Shown: piece after piece, positions 23,346 through 31,796 of the stretch | How positions within the stretch are numbered: position 1 is the first letter of the stretch | How the letters are laid out: every line of letters begins with the position of its first letter | Source: Nitrospinia bacterium | GTDB lineage: Bacteria > Nitrospinota > Nitrospinia > Nitrospinales > JAJDAT01 | Length of the DNA: 64,000 bases | Direction of reading: 5' to 3' | NCBI GenBank assembly: GCA_029261715.1 | Contig: JAJDAT010000014.1 | Coordinates: forward strand, 62,001 to 126,000 | Made by a program: the position numbers and the translations under genes | The notes under the pieces: generated by a model | Database searches by the model: none | What the model was told of the DNA's origin: nothing | The model's input: only the letters and a program-made list of their open reading frames with translations

Positions 23346-25924
23346 AATCAAACTCATTGCCAATTTCTAAAATAGCAGCCTTTGCATTTGCTGAATGCCG
23401 AGGAGCTTGGCGTAGATTCCTCTTCTTCATCATCTGCTTAGCTATTGGAGTTGGGGCTGTAATGACCATAGATAGTTTTTCTAAAATTTTAAATAAAACT
23501 ATATTTCAAGAAGCGAAAAGTTTACTAGCCGCCGACTTAGAAATAAAAAGTAGTTGGACGCAAACTGCTGAAGATTTAGAAATCGTCAAACAAACGCTTC
23601 CTGAAGGTTCCGATTGGTTATTTATCAAAGAACTAAAAGGGATGGCTCAGTTTCCGCAAACAAACCAAACATTACTAAAAGAAAAAAAACTTTCATTCTT
23701 AGTCGAAATCAAAGCGATTCCAGCAACGCCTCCTTACTACCCCTTTTATGGAAAAGTTAACGTTCAACCTAATTTACCTCTAAACGAACTTTTATCGAAT
23801 CAAAGCGCATTGGTTGAAAAATCCTTTTTAGTTAGATCTCAATTGAATATAGGAGACTTTTTTAAACTAGGATCAGCCACTATCAAAATCGCTGGAGAAA
23901 TCATTTCCGAACCAGATCGAATCACACGATCATTTAGTGTCGGTCCACGAGTTCTAATTTCTTTAGACACTTTAGAAAGCACAAAGCTGGTTCGGCCAGG
24001 GAGTCGTGTATCCCATAAAACTGCAATTAAGTTACCGGAAGAAGCCTCTCTAAAAGAAACTGCGGATATGTTAGAAGAAAAACTAACCGACCGAACCGCA
24101 GTCGTAAAAACATTTCGCAACACACAATCCTCTCTGACGTCGTCAATCACTCAAATGAGCGAATACTTGAGCTGTGTCGGAATAATAGCCCTACTCTTAG
24201 GCGGAATGGGCGTAGCTATGATTTCCAGAACTTTTTTAGCGCGCAAACTAGATACTATCGCCATACTAAATTGTCTTGGCACTACGCCGCGCTCCATTTT
24301 CAAAGTTTATATCCTTCAAGCCTTTTTCCTGGGAATTATCGGCGGAATACTTGGAGTTACCTTAGGCTATGCTGCTCAATTTTTATTACCATCACGTCTA
24401 GAAGGATTATTAACCGTTGGATTAAAAATTGAATTTATGTGGGTTCCAGCCTTTAGAGCTTTTGCTTTAGGTTTATTAATTGCCATCTTATTTGTTTTGG
24501 GCCCTTTGCTAAAAGCCGTTCAAACTCGCCCTCTAAGGCTGTTCCGACATGTTGCAGACGACGAGGCTCAAGAAGAAGGCTCTCGTAAGCAAGCTTGGGC
24601 GTTAAGGGGTATTTTTGCGATAACATTAATTCCCACTATTTTTTGGCAAGCTGGCTCCTTAAAAAAAGGACTATTTTTTATTGTCGCCGCAGGTTTAGCG
24701 TTTTTACTTTTCAATATATTTTCTAAAGTTTTTCTAAAAGCTCTGAACCGCTTCTCTCAAAAAGGAACACCTGCGCAAAAGTTTGGGTTTTCTAATCTTT
24801 ACAGACCAAACAGCCAAGCAAACGCTATCATTTCTTCCCTTGGCATTGGCATTATGTTGATCTTAACTTTACGACTAGTTCAACTAGACATGATTACAAT
24901 GCTGAACAAAGATTCTAGTATTACTCCACCAAACTATTTTTTTATCGATATACAGCCTGATCAAGAAGAAGCTTTTCTAAAAACTCTGAATAAAGTCACT
25001 CCAGGCGCAGAAAGCACAATCACTCCTTTGGTGCGATCTCGGTTTTACCAAATAGGAGATAAGACCGTAGACGATTGGGAGTTCAAAACTCACCGAGAAG
25101 AAAGATGGATCAAAAGGGAATTTGTTCTGACATATTCCAAAGGAGAACTTCCAAAAGACAATGAAATTATAGAGGGAAAATGGTGGAATGAAGCGGAAGC
25201 CAGCACACCACAAGTATCTCTAGAGTCAGATGCAGCCGCTAGATTTGGGGCGAAAGTCGGCTCAACATTGACGATGGATATTCAAGGAATAAAAATTTCG
25301 GCTCCAGTCACTAGCATCCGCAAAGTTAATTGGAGAAATATGCGGACTAATTTTTACGCCATTTTTTCTCCAGGAGCTTTAGAAGGCGCTCCCATTTCCA
25401 TGGTCGCCACTGTTCATGTCGCAAAGGAACAAGAAACTCCGCTGCAACAAGCGGTGGCCGAAGCACTACCGAATGTTACAGCTATCAGCACTCGCGACAT
25501 TGTAGAAACCGTTGAAGATGTAGCAAACAAACTCATGGCTCTTGTTGATTTCATGTCGGCGTTTTCAATTTTGGCTGGACTTTTCATCCTTTCAGGGGCT
25601 ATTGCATCAACAAAATTTCGCCGACTAAAAGAAGCCGCTATTTTAAAGATTCTTGGATACAAAAGACTTAAAGTTGCCGCCATCTTGGGATACGAATACG
25701 CCGGTCTTGGTTTTATTTCAGCCTTCATTGCCTCTATTTTGGCAACGGCGCTTTCATGGGGAGTTATGAAATATCTTGTTGAGGCCCCTTGGAGCTTTTA
25801 CCCCCTTCATATCAGCTTCGCTTTCTTAGCCGCCGTATTTTTAACTTCAATCACAGGCGTTCTTAGCAGCATCGACGTTCTCAACAACAAACCCTTTCAA
25901 ACATTAAGACAAGCGGACAGATAA
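23342..25924 (+). CDS. FtsX-like ABC permease, YbbP type
   Basis: 860 residues with two FtsX-type modules. A membrane helix at about 23-45 is followed by a large periplasmic domain (about 50-270) and three helices around 275-400 ending in a PRLRLFR-like loop. Helices around 430-520, a second periplasmic domain and a final helix triplet (about 735-850) follow. This ten-helix layout is that of YbbP-like permeases. The short KLDTIAILNCLGTTPRSIFK loop is the coupling helix that meets the ATPase. It is translationally coupled to the LolD-type gene. Likely role: extraction or export of lipids or lipoproteins; the substrate is unknown. Confidence 0.9.
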   Translation: MKSNSLPISKIAAFAFAECRGAWRRFLFFIICLAIGVGAVMTIDSFSKILNKTIFQEAKSLLAADLEIKSSWTQTAEDLEIVKQTLPEGSDWLFIKELKGMAQFPQTNQTLLKEKKLSFLVEIKAIPATPPYYPFYGKVNVQPNLPLNELLSNQSALVEKSFLVRSQLNIGDFFKLGSATIKIAGEIISEPDRITRSFSVGPRVLISLDTLESTKLVRPGSRVSHKTAIKLPEEASLKETADMLEEKLTDRTAVVKTFRNTQSSLTSSITQMSEYLSCVGIIALLLGGMGVAMISRTFLARKLDTIAILNCLGTTPRSIFKVYILQAFFLGIIGGILGVTLGYAAQFLLPSRLEGLLTVGLKIEFMWVPAFRAFALGLLIAILFVLGPLLKAVQTRPLRLFRHVADDEAQEEGSRKQAWALRGIFAITLIPTIFWQAGSLKKGLFFIVAAGLAFLLFNIFSKVFLKALNRFSQKGTPAQKFGFSNLYRPNSQANAIISSLGIGIMLILTLRLVQLDMITMLNKDSSITPPNYFFIDIQPDQEEAFLKTLNKVTPGAESTITPLVRSRFYQIGDKTVDDWEFKTHREERWIKREFVLTYSKGELPKDNEIIEGKWWNEAEASTPQVSLESDAAARFGAKVGSTLTMDIQGIKISAPVTSIRKVNWRNMRTNFYAIFSPGALEGAPISMVATVHVAKEQETPLQQAVAEALPNVTAISTRDIVETVEDVANKLMALVDFMSAFSILAGLFILSGAIASTKFRRLKEAAILKILGYKRLKVAAILGYEYAGLGFISAFIASILATALSWGVMKYLVEAPWSFYPLHISFAFLAAVFLTSITGVLSSIDVLNNKPFQTLRQADR

Positions 25925-25959
25925 TCTTTAATTTCATCAGAACTGTGTATTAGCAATCC

Positions 25960-26751
25960 ATGACTGAAGAACTCAATATCGAAGAAAAAATCGAAGCGTT
26001 AGCGGTGTTAGAAAAACTCGCTAAAAAAGACCCATTTTCTCACTCCCTTGATTGGGCAAAGGGATTAAAAGACGTAGCCTCTCATTTTCAGGAAGTTGGA
26101 GATTTAAACACCGCAGAAAAATACTTTCAACAAGCGGCAGAATCCTTAACAAGGGTCTGTCCACAAAACCCCGACGAATTTCAACCAATCCTAGCTATCA
26201 TAAAATATGAACTCGGAAAACTGTATCGGGATAACAACCAAAATGACGAAGCTCTCGAGGCTTTAAAAAAATCAGCACAATTATTTGAATCTCTTTCAGT
26301 TCGTCACCCTGGAAAATTTGATTCAGATTTAGCCGCAAGCTTGAACAATCTTGGACTCCGCCAAAATATTTCCGGTGATTCTAAAGCGGCCCAAGAATCT
26401 GCTCAAAAAGCTGTCGACATTTATCAAAAGTTAAGAAGCGCTAATCCCAAAGAATACTCTTCCATACTCGCAATGAGTCTGGGAACTTTAGGTACAATAC
26501 TCAAAGAGGGAGAAGAATCACGCAAAGCTAGAAACGCTTTTCGCCAAGGATTAGAAACTATAAAAACCATATTTATAGAAGCACCTAGAGAAAACGCAAA
26601 AACGGTTATTCTTCTATTACGCGATTACGCTGGAATCTGTGAAGAGCTTGGCAATACTCCGGACATGGAAATGCTTGAACCTATTTTAGAAACGCTAAAT
26701 CGTTTGAAAACTGAAGAAGAGGAAAGACAAGAAAAAGAAGGATCTCCATAG
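25960..26751 (+). CDS. Cytoplasmic TPR-repeat protein
   Basis: 263 residues, no signal peptide. At least four TPR-like helix pairs of the type A-x-x-Y-x-(K/Q)-L at about 60-200, ending in an acidic tail (TEEEERQEKEG). TPR proteins of this kind are scaffolds. It follows the ABC permease by 35 bases on the same strand and may belong to that operon, but nothing in its sequence ties it to the transporter. Confidence 0.75.
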   Translation: MTEELNIEEKIEALAVLEKLAKKDPFSHSLDWAKGLKDVASHFQEVGDLNTAEKYFQQAAESLTRVCPQNPDEFQPILAIIKYELGKLYRDNNQNDEALEALKKSAQLFESLSVRHPGKFDSDLAASLNNLGLRQNISGDSKAAQESAQKAVDIYQKLRSANPKEYSSILAMSLGTLGTILKEGEESRKARNAFRQGLETIKTIFIEAPRENAKTVILLLRDYAGICEELGNTPDMEMLEPILETLNRLKTEEEERQEKEGSP

Positions 26752-26939
26752 ATAACTGATCCTCCTAAAACTTTAGTTAGATTTTCTTTATTAAAAAAGT
26801 TTCAATTCTAGTTAAGTCAGCTTAAATAAGCCGTTTGTGAGATAATATTGTTGTTAGACCTTTCTTTTGGGAATTTTTAAGTTACGCATAGCTCTTAATA
26901 ACAAGCTCTATCGTAAAGTTTTTTTGAAAGGAAAATACA

Positions 26940-27392
26940 ATGCCCACCGCCAGAGATATCATGACAACCGAAGTCATTACTATAAAAAAAGGCGCATCAA
27001 TAGAAGACCTCGCTAATCTATTTATCGAGCATAAAGTAAATGGGATACCCGTTGAAAACGATAATGGAGATGTAATAGGGATGGTAACGGAAGGCGACTT
27101 AATAGAACAAAACAAAAACCTTCATATACCTACGGTCATTGCTCTATTTGATGCAGTCATTCCACTGGAAGGTCAAAAAACATTTGAATCTGAAGTCAAA
27201 CGTCTAACCGCTTCCAAAGTAGAAGATATTTATAACGACAAGGTCGTCTCTGTAACTCCTGAAGAAAACGTTCAAGATATAGGGACCTTGATGGCGGAAA
27301 AAGATATTCATACCATCCCAGTTATCGAACAGGGAAAATTACTAGGAATCATTGGTAAAGTAGACGTCATCAAGGCAATGACTAAACGTTAA
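26940..27392 (+). CDS. Two-CBS-domain protein
   Basis: 150 residues, almost entirely one CBS pair. CBS1 begins at ARDIMTTEVITIKKGASIED (4-23) and ends in GIPVENDNGDVIGMVTEGDL. CBS2 begins at VEDIYNDKVVSVTPEENVQD and ends in HTIPVIEQGKLLGIIGKVDV. Such pairs bind adenosyl nucleotides and act as energy or nucleotide sensors. A ribosome site AAAGGAAAAT precedes the ATG. A 26-base AT palindrome follows the stop. Confidence 0.92.
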   Translation: MPTARDIMTTEVITIKKGASIEDLANLFIEHKVNGIPVENDNGDVIGMVTEGDLIEQNKNLHIPTVIALFDAVIPLEGQKTFESEVKRLTASKVEDIYNDKVVSVTPEENVQDIGTLMAEKDIHTIPVIEQGKLLGIIGKVDVIKAMTKR

Positions 27393-27407
27393 AAAAGTCT
27401 TATCATC

Positions 27408-27433
27408 ATTTTGAAAAAATATTTTTTCAAAAT
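27408..27433. terminator. 26-base AT palindrome between convergent genes
   Basis: A perfect inverted repeat with 13-base arms (ATTTTGAAAAAAT and its complement) lies between the convergent CBS gene and the amidase. Transcripts from either side would form a hairpin with a U-rich descending arm, which suggests a bidirectional terminator. Confidence 0.5.
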
Positions 27434-27446
27434 TGCGTTTTAAATT

Positions 27447-28835
27447 TTATTCTCTAAAATCGAATCGGTCGATTTTCTGGACCATGTAAACGTGGTCTTT
27501 GTCGAATTCAGAATCTTCTGTTTCAGGAACACCTCCGTCTACTAAAGCCGATTTGATTTTTCCCCAATCAAATTTATCGCCTGGATCAGACTTAGTCGTC
27601 TTCAGCCATTCATGAGTGCAAACGCGGACATATCCATATCGCTGTCCTAGTGAACTTAATAGAACTTTGAGCGCTTCATATTGCGCGTCGGTAAAACCGT
27701 AAAAAACAGAATCTTCATTAATATAATCTTCTAATCGAGTAGAATTTTTCTTAATTGAGGAATCTTCACTTCTTACAAATTCTTCAAATTTATTCGCCCA
27801 ACTTTTATCGACTTTTTTCTTTTCTCTTTTGTAGAGCCTAATTATTTCTTTTCTAAATTCTTTTGCATGACCGACAAGCTCTATCCCTACCGTTTGAGCA
27901 TTGCCTCTGCCCTTCATCGGAGGATATCGGTCTGGGCTTCCGCCATGGGAAACCTTTATCCGCGCCGTATCTAGTTCGCATATTTTTCCATCGCGTCCAA
28001 TAATACAATGCGCGCCGACACGAAACTTATTAAAAATCTCTACACATTTTCTCCAATCATACATCAACGGAATATTTTCAACTTGCTCTTCTCGAGAATC
28101 GAAAAATTGAGAATCCATACAGTAAGCCTTTGCGGAAACGCAATGCAAAACTATGCTCTCAAGGCGATGAGTCCTTACTTTTTCATCATGCAATCGTTCT
28201 TTATTTTTTACGGTAACTAAAGAACTTTCATCGGAAAAACTCAACTCAGGATATTTTTTCTTTAAGTTTTCCGTCAATCTATCTTCTATCATCCTCCCCA
28301 AAGAACTCCAACCAACATCAATTTTTCCGGAAACTTCGGTAGGTTTATCATGTACAACCGTACCCACTTGCAATTTAATTTTATCCAGATTTTCACTGCT
28401 AGGACTTTTTGCCATCTCCTTAAATCGAAACGTGGGTAGAAAGAACTCTATTGAGCTACCACCTTCAACTTTGATTCCAAGTTTTTTATCGCTTTTGATT
28501 CTTAATTTGCACGGGAATCCAAACAGAGGATTATCATCCCAATTGGGCTCTTGTTTTAATGAGGCAATTCTTTTTGAATTGGCACGCTTCCCTTTGCCAA
28601 GCTTAAAAATAAACTGATCGTCCTTTTTTCTTACGGAACCTTCTAATTCAAAAATCTTATAAAAAGGCTTTAATCCAACAATCCAAAACTCCATTTTGAT
28701 TTTGAAACTGTTTCCGGAGGACTTAATGTTCTTAAAAGAACGATTCGGTTCAAGAATCAATTTCTGATTTTTGAAATCGACAAAATCTCCCTTATTACCA
28801 ATTTTGAAAAATTTATCTTTGGCGCTCAAATTCAA
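27447..28835 (-). CDS. N-acetylmuramoyl-L-alanine amidase (Amidase_2) without signal peptide
   Basis: 462 residues. The C-terminal half (about 222-432) is an Amidase_2/PGRP zinc amidase: SIVLHCVSAK with the first zinc His at 231, RVGAHCIIGRDGKICEL, TVGIELVG, and THEWLKTTKSDPGDKFDW, with the second zinc His at 408 and the Asp at 417. It would cut the lactyl-alanine bond of peptidoglycan. The N-terminal 220 residues are a beta-rich domain I do not recognise. There is no signal peptide or membrane helix, so export would need another route. It is a monocistronic minus-strand gene. Confidence 0.8.
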   Translation of the reverse strand: MNLSAKDKFFKIGNKGDFVDFKNQKLILEPNRSFKNIKSSGNSFKIKMEFWIVGLKPFYKIFELEGSVRKKDDQFIFKLGKGKRANSKRIASLKQEPNWDDNPLFGFPCKLRIKSDKKLGIKVEGGSSIEFFLPTFRFKEMAKSPSSENLDKIKLQVGTVVHDKPTEVSGKIDVGWSSLGRMIEDRLTENLKKKYPELSFSDESSLVTVKNKERLHDEKVRTHRLESIVLHCVSAKAYCMDSQFFDSREEQVENIPLMYDWRKCVEIFNKFRVGAHCIIGRDGKICELDTARIKVSHGGSPDRYPPMKGRGNAQTVGIELVGHAKEFRKEIIRLYKREKKKVDKSWANKFEEFVRSEDSSIKKNSTRLEDYINEDSVFYGFTDAQYEALKVLLSSLGQRYGYVRVCTHEWLKTTKSDPGDKFDWGKIKSALVDGGVPETEDSEFDKDHVYMVQKIDRFDFRE

Positions 28836-28887
28836 AACCTTCTTACAATATGGATTAAACCGTTTGGGTCATTCAGAAAAAACCTAA

Positions 28888-29097
28888 GAAAATACTAACT
28901 TAAGTATAGGAGGGTATTGCACTTTTGGGGTAGCTAAAAATAACGCCCAAGGTCCGTCCGATCGAAAAACTTTCAAAATTTATAACGGAGAGCTTCTTCT
29001 GTTTTACAACGACTTTTACCAGGGGCAAGTAGTGAATACCATTGTCCCCTGGAACCAAGACGAGCAAACTTGGCATAGTATGGCTGAGAAAAACTAG
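28888..29097 (+). pseudogene. YHS-domain protein remnant, 5'-truncated
   Basis: A 69-codon open stretch that follows an in-frame stop (28885-28887) and has no usable start codon. It reads like the second half of a YHS-domain protein: IGGYCTFGVAKN, then FKIYNGELLLFYNDF, then a Trp-containing tail ending MAEKN and a stop. That pattern of a GGYC turn, D/N-G-(K/E)-L-x-L-x-Y-N strand and terminal Trp/Asn helix is typical of that family, which usually carries an N-terminal signal and a first YHS half. Those parts are missing here. It is decayed DNA rather than a gene. The fold assignment is by pattern only. Confidence 0.5.
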
Positions 29098-29131
29098 CTC
29101 TTATTAAAAGAAGACTAATCTTACTTTTAAT

Positions 29132-29166
29132 CCCACAAGTGGGTTTAATTCCCCGTGGCTTGCCAC
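29132..29166. repeat. Pair of small palindromes between the YHS remnant and a zinc-ribbon gene
   Basis: CCCAC-AA-GTGGG at 29132-29143 and GTGGCTTGCCAC at 29155-29166, separated by eleven T/A/C-rich bases. This resembles a REP-like intergenic unit. No second copy is found in the window. Confidence 0.35.
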
Positions 29167-29224
29167 TTATTTCAAAACAATGTTTTTCATAGGAGCAACG
29201 CCTGCTTGCGACGAGATCGTTCAT

Positions 29225-29521
29225 TTAAACATGTGGATGCACATGAAGATTAAAACCAAAATGATTAGCTAACGCAACAAATCCAGCTCGGATTTTTTCC
29301 CATGCTTTTTCGAACCAATTTTCATCTTTTACTTGATCGTGATCAACCACATAATTAAATCTAGGATGAAGTGTCAAAGGCTTGAGTTGTTGAAACTCAA
29401 ACTTTTTCTCAAGGTGAACTTCAAAAAAGCAGGCGTCGCAAAGAAATTGGCCATACTCTTTTCCATTATGACCTTCATCAGTGAGCTTTTTGCAATTTTC
29501 ACATTCTTGGAAGAATTTCAT
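29225..29521 (-). CDS. Small zinc-ribbon protein
   Basis: 98 residues. It starts at an ATG preceded by AGGAGG at 29528-29533, the strongest ribosome site in this neighbourhood. The N-terminal part has a C4 knuckle: CENCKK and FLCDACFFE, about 20 residues apart, the typical spacing of a zinc ribbon. The C-terminal half is amphipathic and ends in a His-rich tail (HVHPHV). No enzyme domain is seen. It may be a partner or adapter protein. It stands alone downstream of the UDG operon on the same strand. Confidence 0.75.
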   Translation of the reverse strand: MKFFQECENCKKLTDEGHNGKEYGQFLCDACFFEVHLEKKFEFQQLKPLTLHPRFNYVVDHDQVKDENWFEKAWEKIRAGFVALANHFGFNLHVHPHV

Positions 29522-29639
29522 GACTAACCTCCTATTAACGCTTATACATCTCTCTCTTATAAATTAAATAAGATCAGGAAGTTTCTCTGTCAAGTTTGAC
29601 TTAACTACAAGCGGGTGGGAAATAAGAAAAAAAGTGGGG

Positions 29640-30224
29640 TTAAAGCAGAGGTAATATCTTTTTATAATCTCGTTTTTGCTTAGAAAGGGTACGCATCCAA
29701 TTGGTAACTCTAGGACTCGGATGGTACAAGGGCAAAAGAGTAAAAGAATCTAACAGTTGAGGCTTAGCGACCGTTTCAGACAACTTAAACTTTTTTCCGA
29801 AAATCATATTTAGAGCGTCCAAAGCCGTTCCGCCTAAAGTCGCAACAACCTTCGGTTTAATAAGCTCTAAAACAGATCTGAGATAATAAGAACAGTTGGA
29901 AATTTCTTTACGGGTGGGTTTGTCATTATTTCCGTCTTTCAGGGGATTACAAAGAACGGCATTGGTAATAAAAATATCTTCCCGAGTTAAACCAATATGG
30001 GACAAAAGTTTTTCAAAGTTTTCACTGGATTTATCGCCTTGAAAGGGAACTCCTGTTTTAGCGGCGCCAAAACGCCCTGGAGCTTCGGCAATAAAGATGA
30101 GAGCGGCAGTTATTGAGCCGTTGCGATGACTTAATATCGCATCTTGATCTGCCATGCGTGGGCAAATCACGCACTTTGCCGCTTCTTTAGTTAAAGAAGA
30201 AAAATGTCTAGACCTTGCGGTCAT
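29640..30224 (-). CDS. Uracil-DNA glycosylase, family 4/5 type
   Basis: 194 residues. It removes uracil from DNA. The four cysteines of the iron-sulfur site are at about 18, 21, 92 and 111 (CVIC, LCNP, NCSYY). The catalytic region is [20 protein letters not shown] at 44-63, and the second motif is YHPSPRV at 167-173. The start ATG overlaps the stop of a 54-aa membrane protein (TCAT on the plus strand). Family 4 versus 5 cannot be settled by eye. Confidence 0.85.
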   Translation of the reverse strand: MTARSRHFSSLTKEAAKCVICPRMADQDAILSHRNGSITAALIFIAEAPGRFGAAKTGVPFQGDKSSENFEKLLSHIGLTREDIFITNAVLCNPLKDGNNDKPTRKEISNCSYYLRSVLELIKPKVVATLGGTALDALNMIFGKKFKLSETVAKPQLLDSFTLLPLYHPSPRVTNWMRTLSKQKRDYKKILPLL

Positions 30225-30385
30225 TTTTTTTGCTCGGACGGCTCTTCTCTCTTCGATTCAATCTTTGTTTCAATTTCATCGAAGTAATCGTCGTCGTCAT
30301 CGCCATCTAAATAACGTGGCTTGCAGATCACAAAAAAACCAATAACTAACAATATGGAAGCTACTATCGTAAATAATATGTCCAT
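30221..30385 (-). CDS. 54-aa single-pass membrane protein
   Basis: A short frame below the usual length cut: ATG at 30385 to TGA at 30221. The N-terminal 22 residues are hydrophobic (DILFTIVASILLVIGFFVI), followed by CKPRYL and a very acidic run (GDDDDDYFDE). Its stop overlaps the uracil-DNA glycosylase start by four bases, and the gene upstream ends 16 bases before it. That spacing argues for translation. No strong Shine-Dalgarno is seen. It is predicted to be an inner-membrane protein with an acidic cytoplasmic tail. Confidence 0.65.
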   Translation of the reverse strand: MDILFTIVASILLVIGFFVICKPRYLDGDDDDDYFDEIETKIESKREEPSEQKK

Positions 30386-30401
30386 AGAGCAATTCGCAAA
30401 T

Positions 30402-30812
30402 TTAAAATGGTTTTATAGTGGCTAAATATATCATCCAAGCTCCAATGATAAAAATAGCTATATGAACCATCATGGCATATTTTTTGGGAAGAGAGTCGTT
30501 CATTATCTGTTTTCCATTCATAATTCCTAAAAAAATTAGAACCCCAAGCAACGCTAGTTTCCAATAAATCCAGTATTGCCCTTTTTCAAACAGCTCGGTT
30601 TTTATTGCCAAGTAAATTCCAGAAAAAATAGTCGTCGCTAAAATAGGATAATAAATGAGTTTATGAACGCGCCCTTGAATCTTCTTTATTCCCTGAACTT
30701 CTTCCGCTGTTTTTAAACGAAGCCTGAAAACAACCGTCAAAGATTGAAGGAATAAGGTTCCTATTACCAGACACATAGAAACCATATGCAATGCAAGAAA
30801 AAAGTTTTTCAT
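30402..30812 (-). CDS. CopD/DUF2269-like four-helix membrane protein
   Basis: 136 residues with four hydrophobic segments and histidines at the membrane edges (ALHMVSM near residue 9, RVHKLIYYP near 50, MVHIAIF near 117). This layout is shared by CopD-like and DUF2269 membrane proteins that may bind heme or copper. It starts the compact run that continues with the 54-aa protein and the uracil-DNA glycosylase. Confidence 0.6.
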   Translation of the reverse strand: MKNFFLALHMVSMCLVIGTLFLQSLTVVFRLRLKTAEEVQGIKKIQGRVHKLIYYPILATTIFSGIYLAIKTELFEKGQYWIYWKLALLGVLIFLGIMNGKQIMNDSLPKKYAMMVHIAIFIIGAWMIYLATIKPF

Positions 30813-30856
30813 AGATATTAAAACTGTGGAAACAAATTATTAAATATTTAGGTTAG

Positions 30857-31294
30857 TTAGCTAACAGCGGGAGCTGGATCATTCTTCCAATAAACTAAGC
30901 TGGACACCATCAAAGCCGCTCCGATACCGCAGTAAATACCTCCTACGACAACATATCCTCCAAGAGACTCATTAAAGAAGCGCAACAAAAACCCTAACCC
31001 CATCATACCAACAATAAAACCATAAAAGGGTTTAGCGAAAGTCTGCCCAATATTGACAGGTTCTTCTAAACCATTAATTCGCGCTTTATTTTTCTTAGCA
31101 GTCTTTGACAAAACAAACTTTCCCTTAGCGCCGCCCACAATCAAACCTAAAATAACGGATATCATTACCCCTGTGCTTGTTGCCTCTTGTTGAGACGTCG
31201 CTAATTCAAATAAACCTATTCCACGGATAGTGAGGAAGGCTCCAACACATACCCATACCCCACCCGCAATTTGGATTAATTTCTTTTTATTCAA
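30857..31294 (-). CDS. Four-helix inner-membrane protein
   Basis: 145 residues from a TTG at 31294 that follows AGGAGA by nine bases. Four hydrophobic segments (about 8-25, 42-56, 90-104 and 113-130) with a basic cytoplasmic loop around 57-72. I recognise no family. It is on the same strand as the CopD-like gene, 44 bases upstream of it. Confidence 0.6.
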   Translation of the reverse strand: MNKKKLIQIAGGVWVCVGAFLTIRGIGLFELATSQQEATSTGVMISVILGLIVGGAKGKFVLSKTAKKNKARINGLEEPVNIGQTFAKPFYGFIVGMMGLGFLLRFFNESLGGYVVVGGIYCGIGAALMVSSLVYWKNDPAPAVS

Positions 31295-31347
31295 AATAAA
31301 ATTCTCCTATAAAATAACGAGCCATGCCAATCGCTCTTTTTTTTCAA

Positions 31348-31791
31348 CTAAGAACCCGGTCTCCAGTTTTTTAGATTAAGCACTGGCCTTGCTGCCATCC
31401 TTCCCGCAACGCTTTTAAACTTAGTTTCTATTTCGCCAGTGGTTAAATCAATAAAATATCCTTCGCTTCCAGACATGGGCTCCTTCAACCAGACTTTAGC
31501 CTGAGAGCCTTCCGGAAAAATAGGATTCAATAAAATTGGTTTTCCATATTTATCTTTATTAGCATGCTCATTCCAAATAATAGTTTTACCTATCTCAATA
31601 TTTGGCAGATGCCAACCATGATGGCCTGCAAACTTTATCCCATTTAAATATAGTGCGTATTCGTCCGCCTCATCCCAGGTTACCCAGCGACCTTCCTTAA
31701 GCCATGAGTCTTCCTTAACCCAAATTAATCCTGTCTTAGTGTCCGTAATGGTTTCATCATTGTTATCAACGTATCTTTGGTCTTCTGACAT
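31348..31791 (-). CDS. DUF1566-domain protein
   Basis: 147 residues from the ATG at 31791; a TTG at 31800 overlaps the upstream stop. It has the DUF1566/Lcl C-terminal pattern: RYVDNNDETITDTKTGLIWV at the start, then W-x-x-A-x-x-Y, GWHLPNIEIG and the final AARPVLNL. Proteins of this family are usually exported; this one has no signal peptide. It directly follows the squalene synthase gene. Its function is unknown. Confidence 0.75.
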   Translation of the reverse strand: MSEDQRYVDNNDETITDTKTGLIWVKEDSWLKEGRWVTWDEADEYALYLNGIKFAGHHGWHLPNIEIGKTIIWNEHANKDKYGKPILLNPIFPEGSQAKVWLKEPMSGSEGYFIDLTTGEIETKFKSVAGRMAARPVLNLKNWRPGS

Positions 31792-31796
31792 AGCGC

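Noticed and set aside
28973-29224. 83-aa minus-strand open frame starting next to the stop of the zinc-ribbon gene
   Set aside because: Half of it lies opposite the YHS remnant, and its sequence is Arg/Ser-rich without pattern. The ATG touches the upstream stop, but there is no ribosome site, and the small palindromes at 29132-29166 are inside it.
30154-30345. 63-aa plus-strand frame at the uracil-DNA glycosylase start
   Set aside because: It lies opposite the glycosylase and the 54-aa membrane protein and is Arg/His-rich without pattern.
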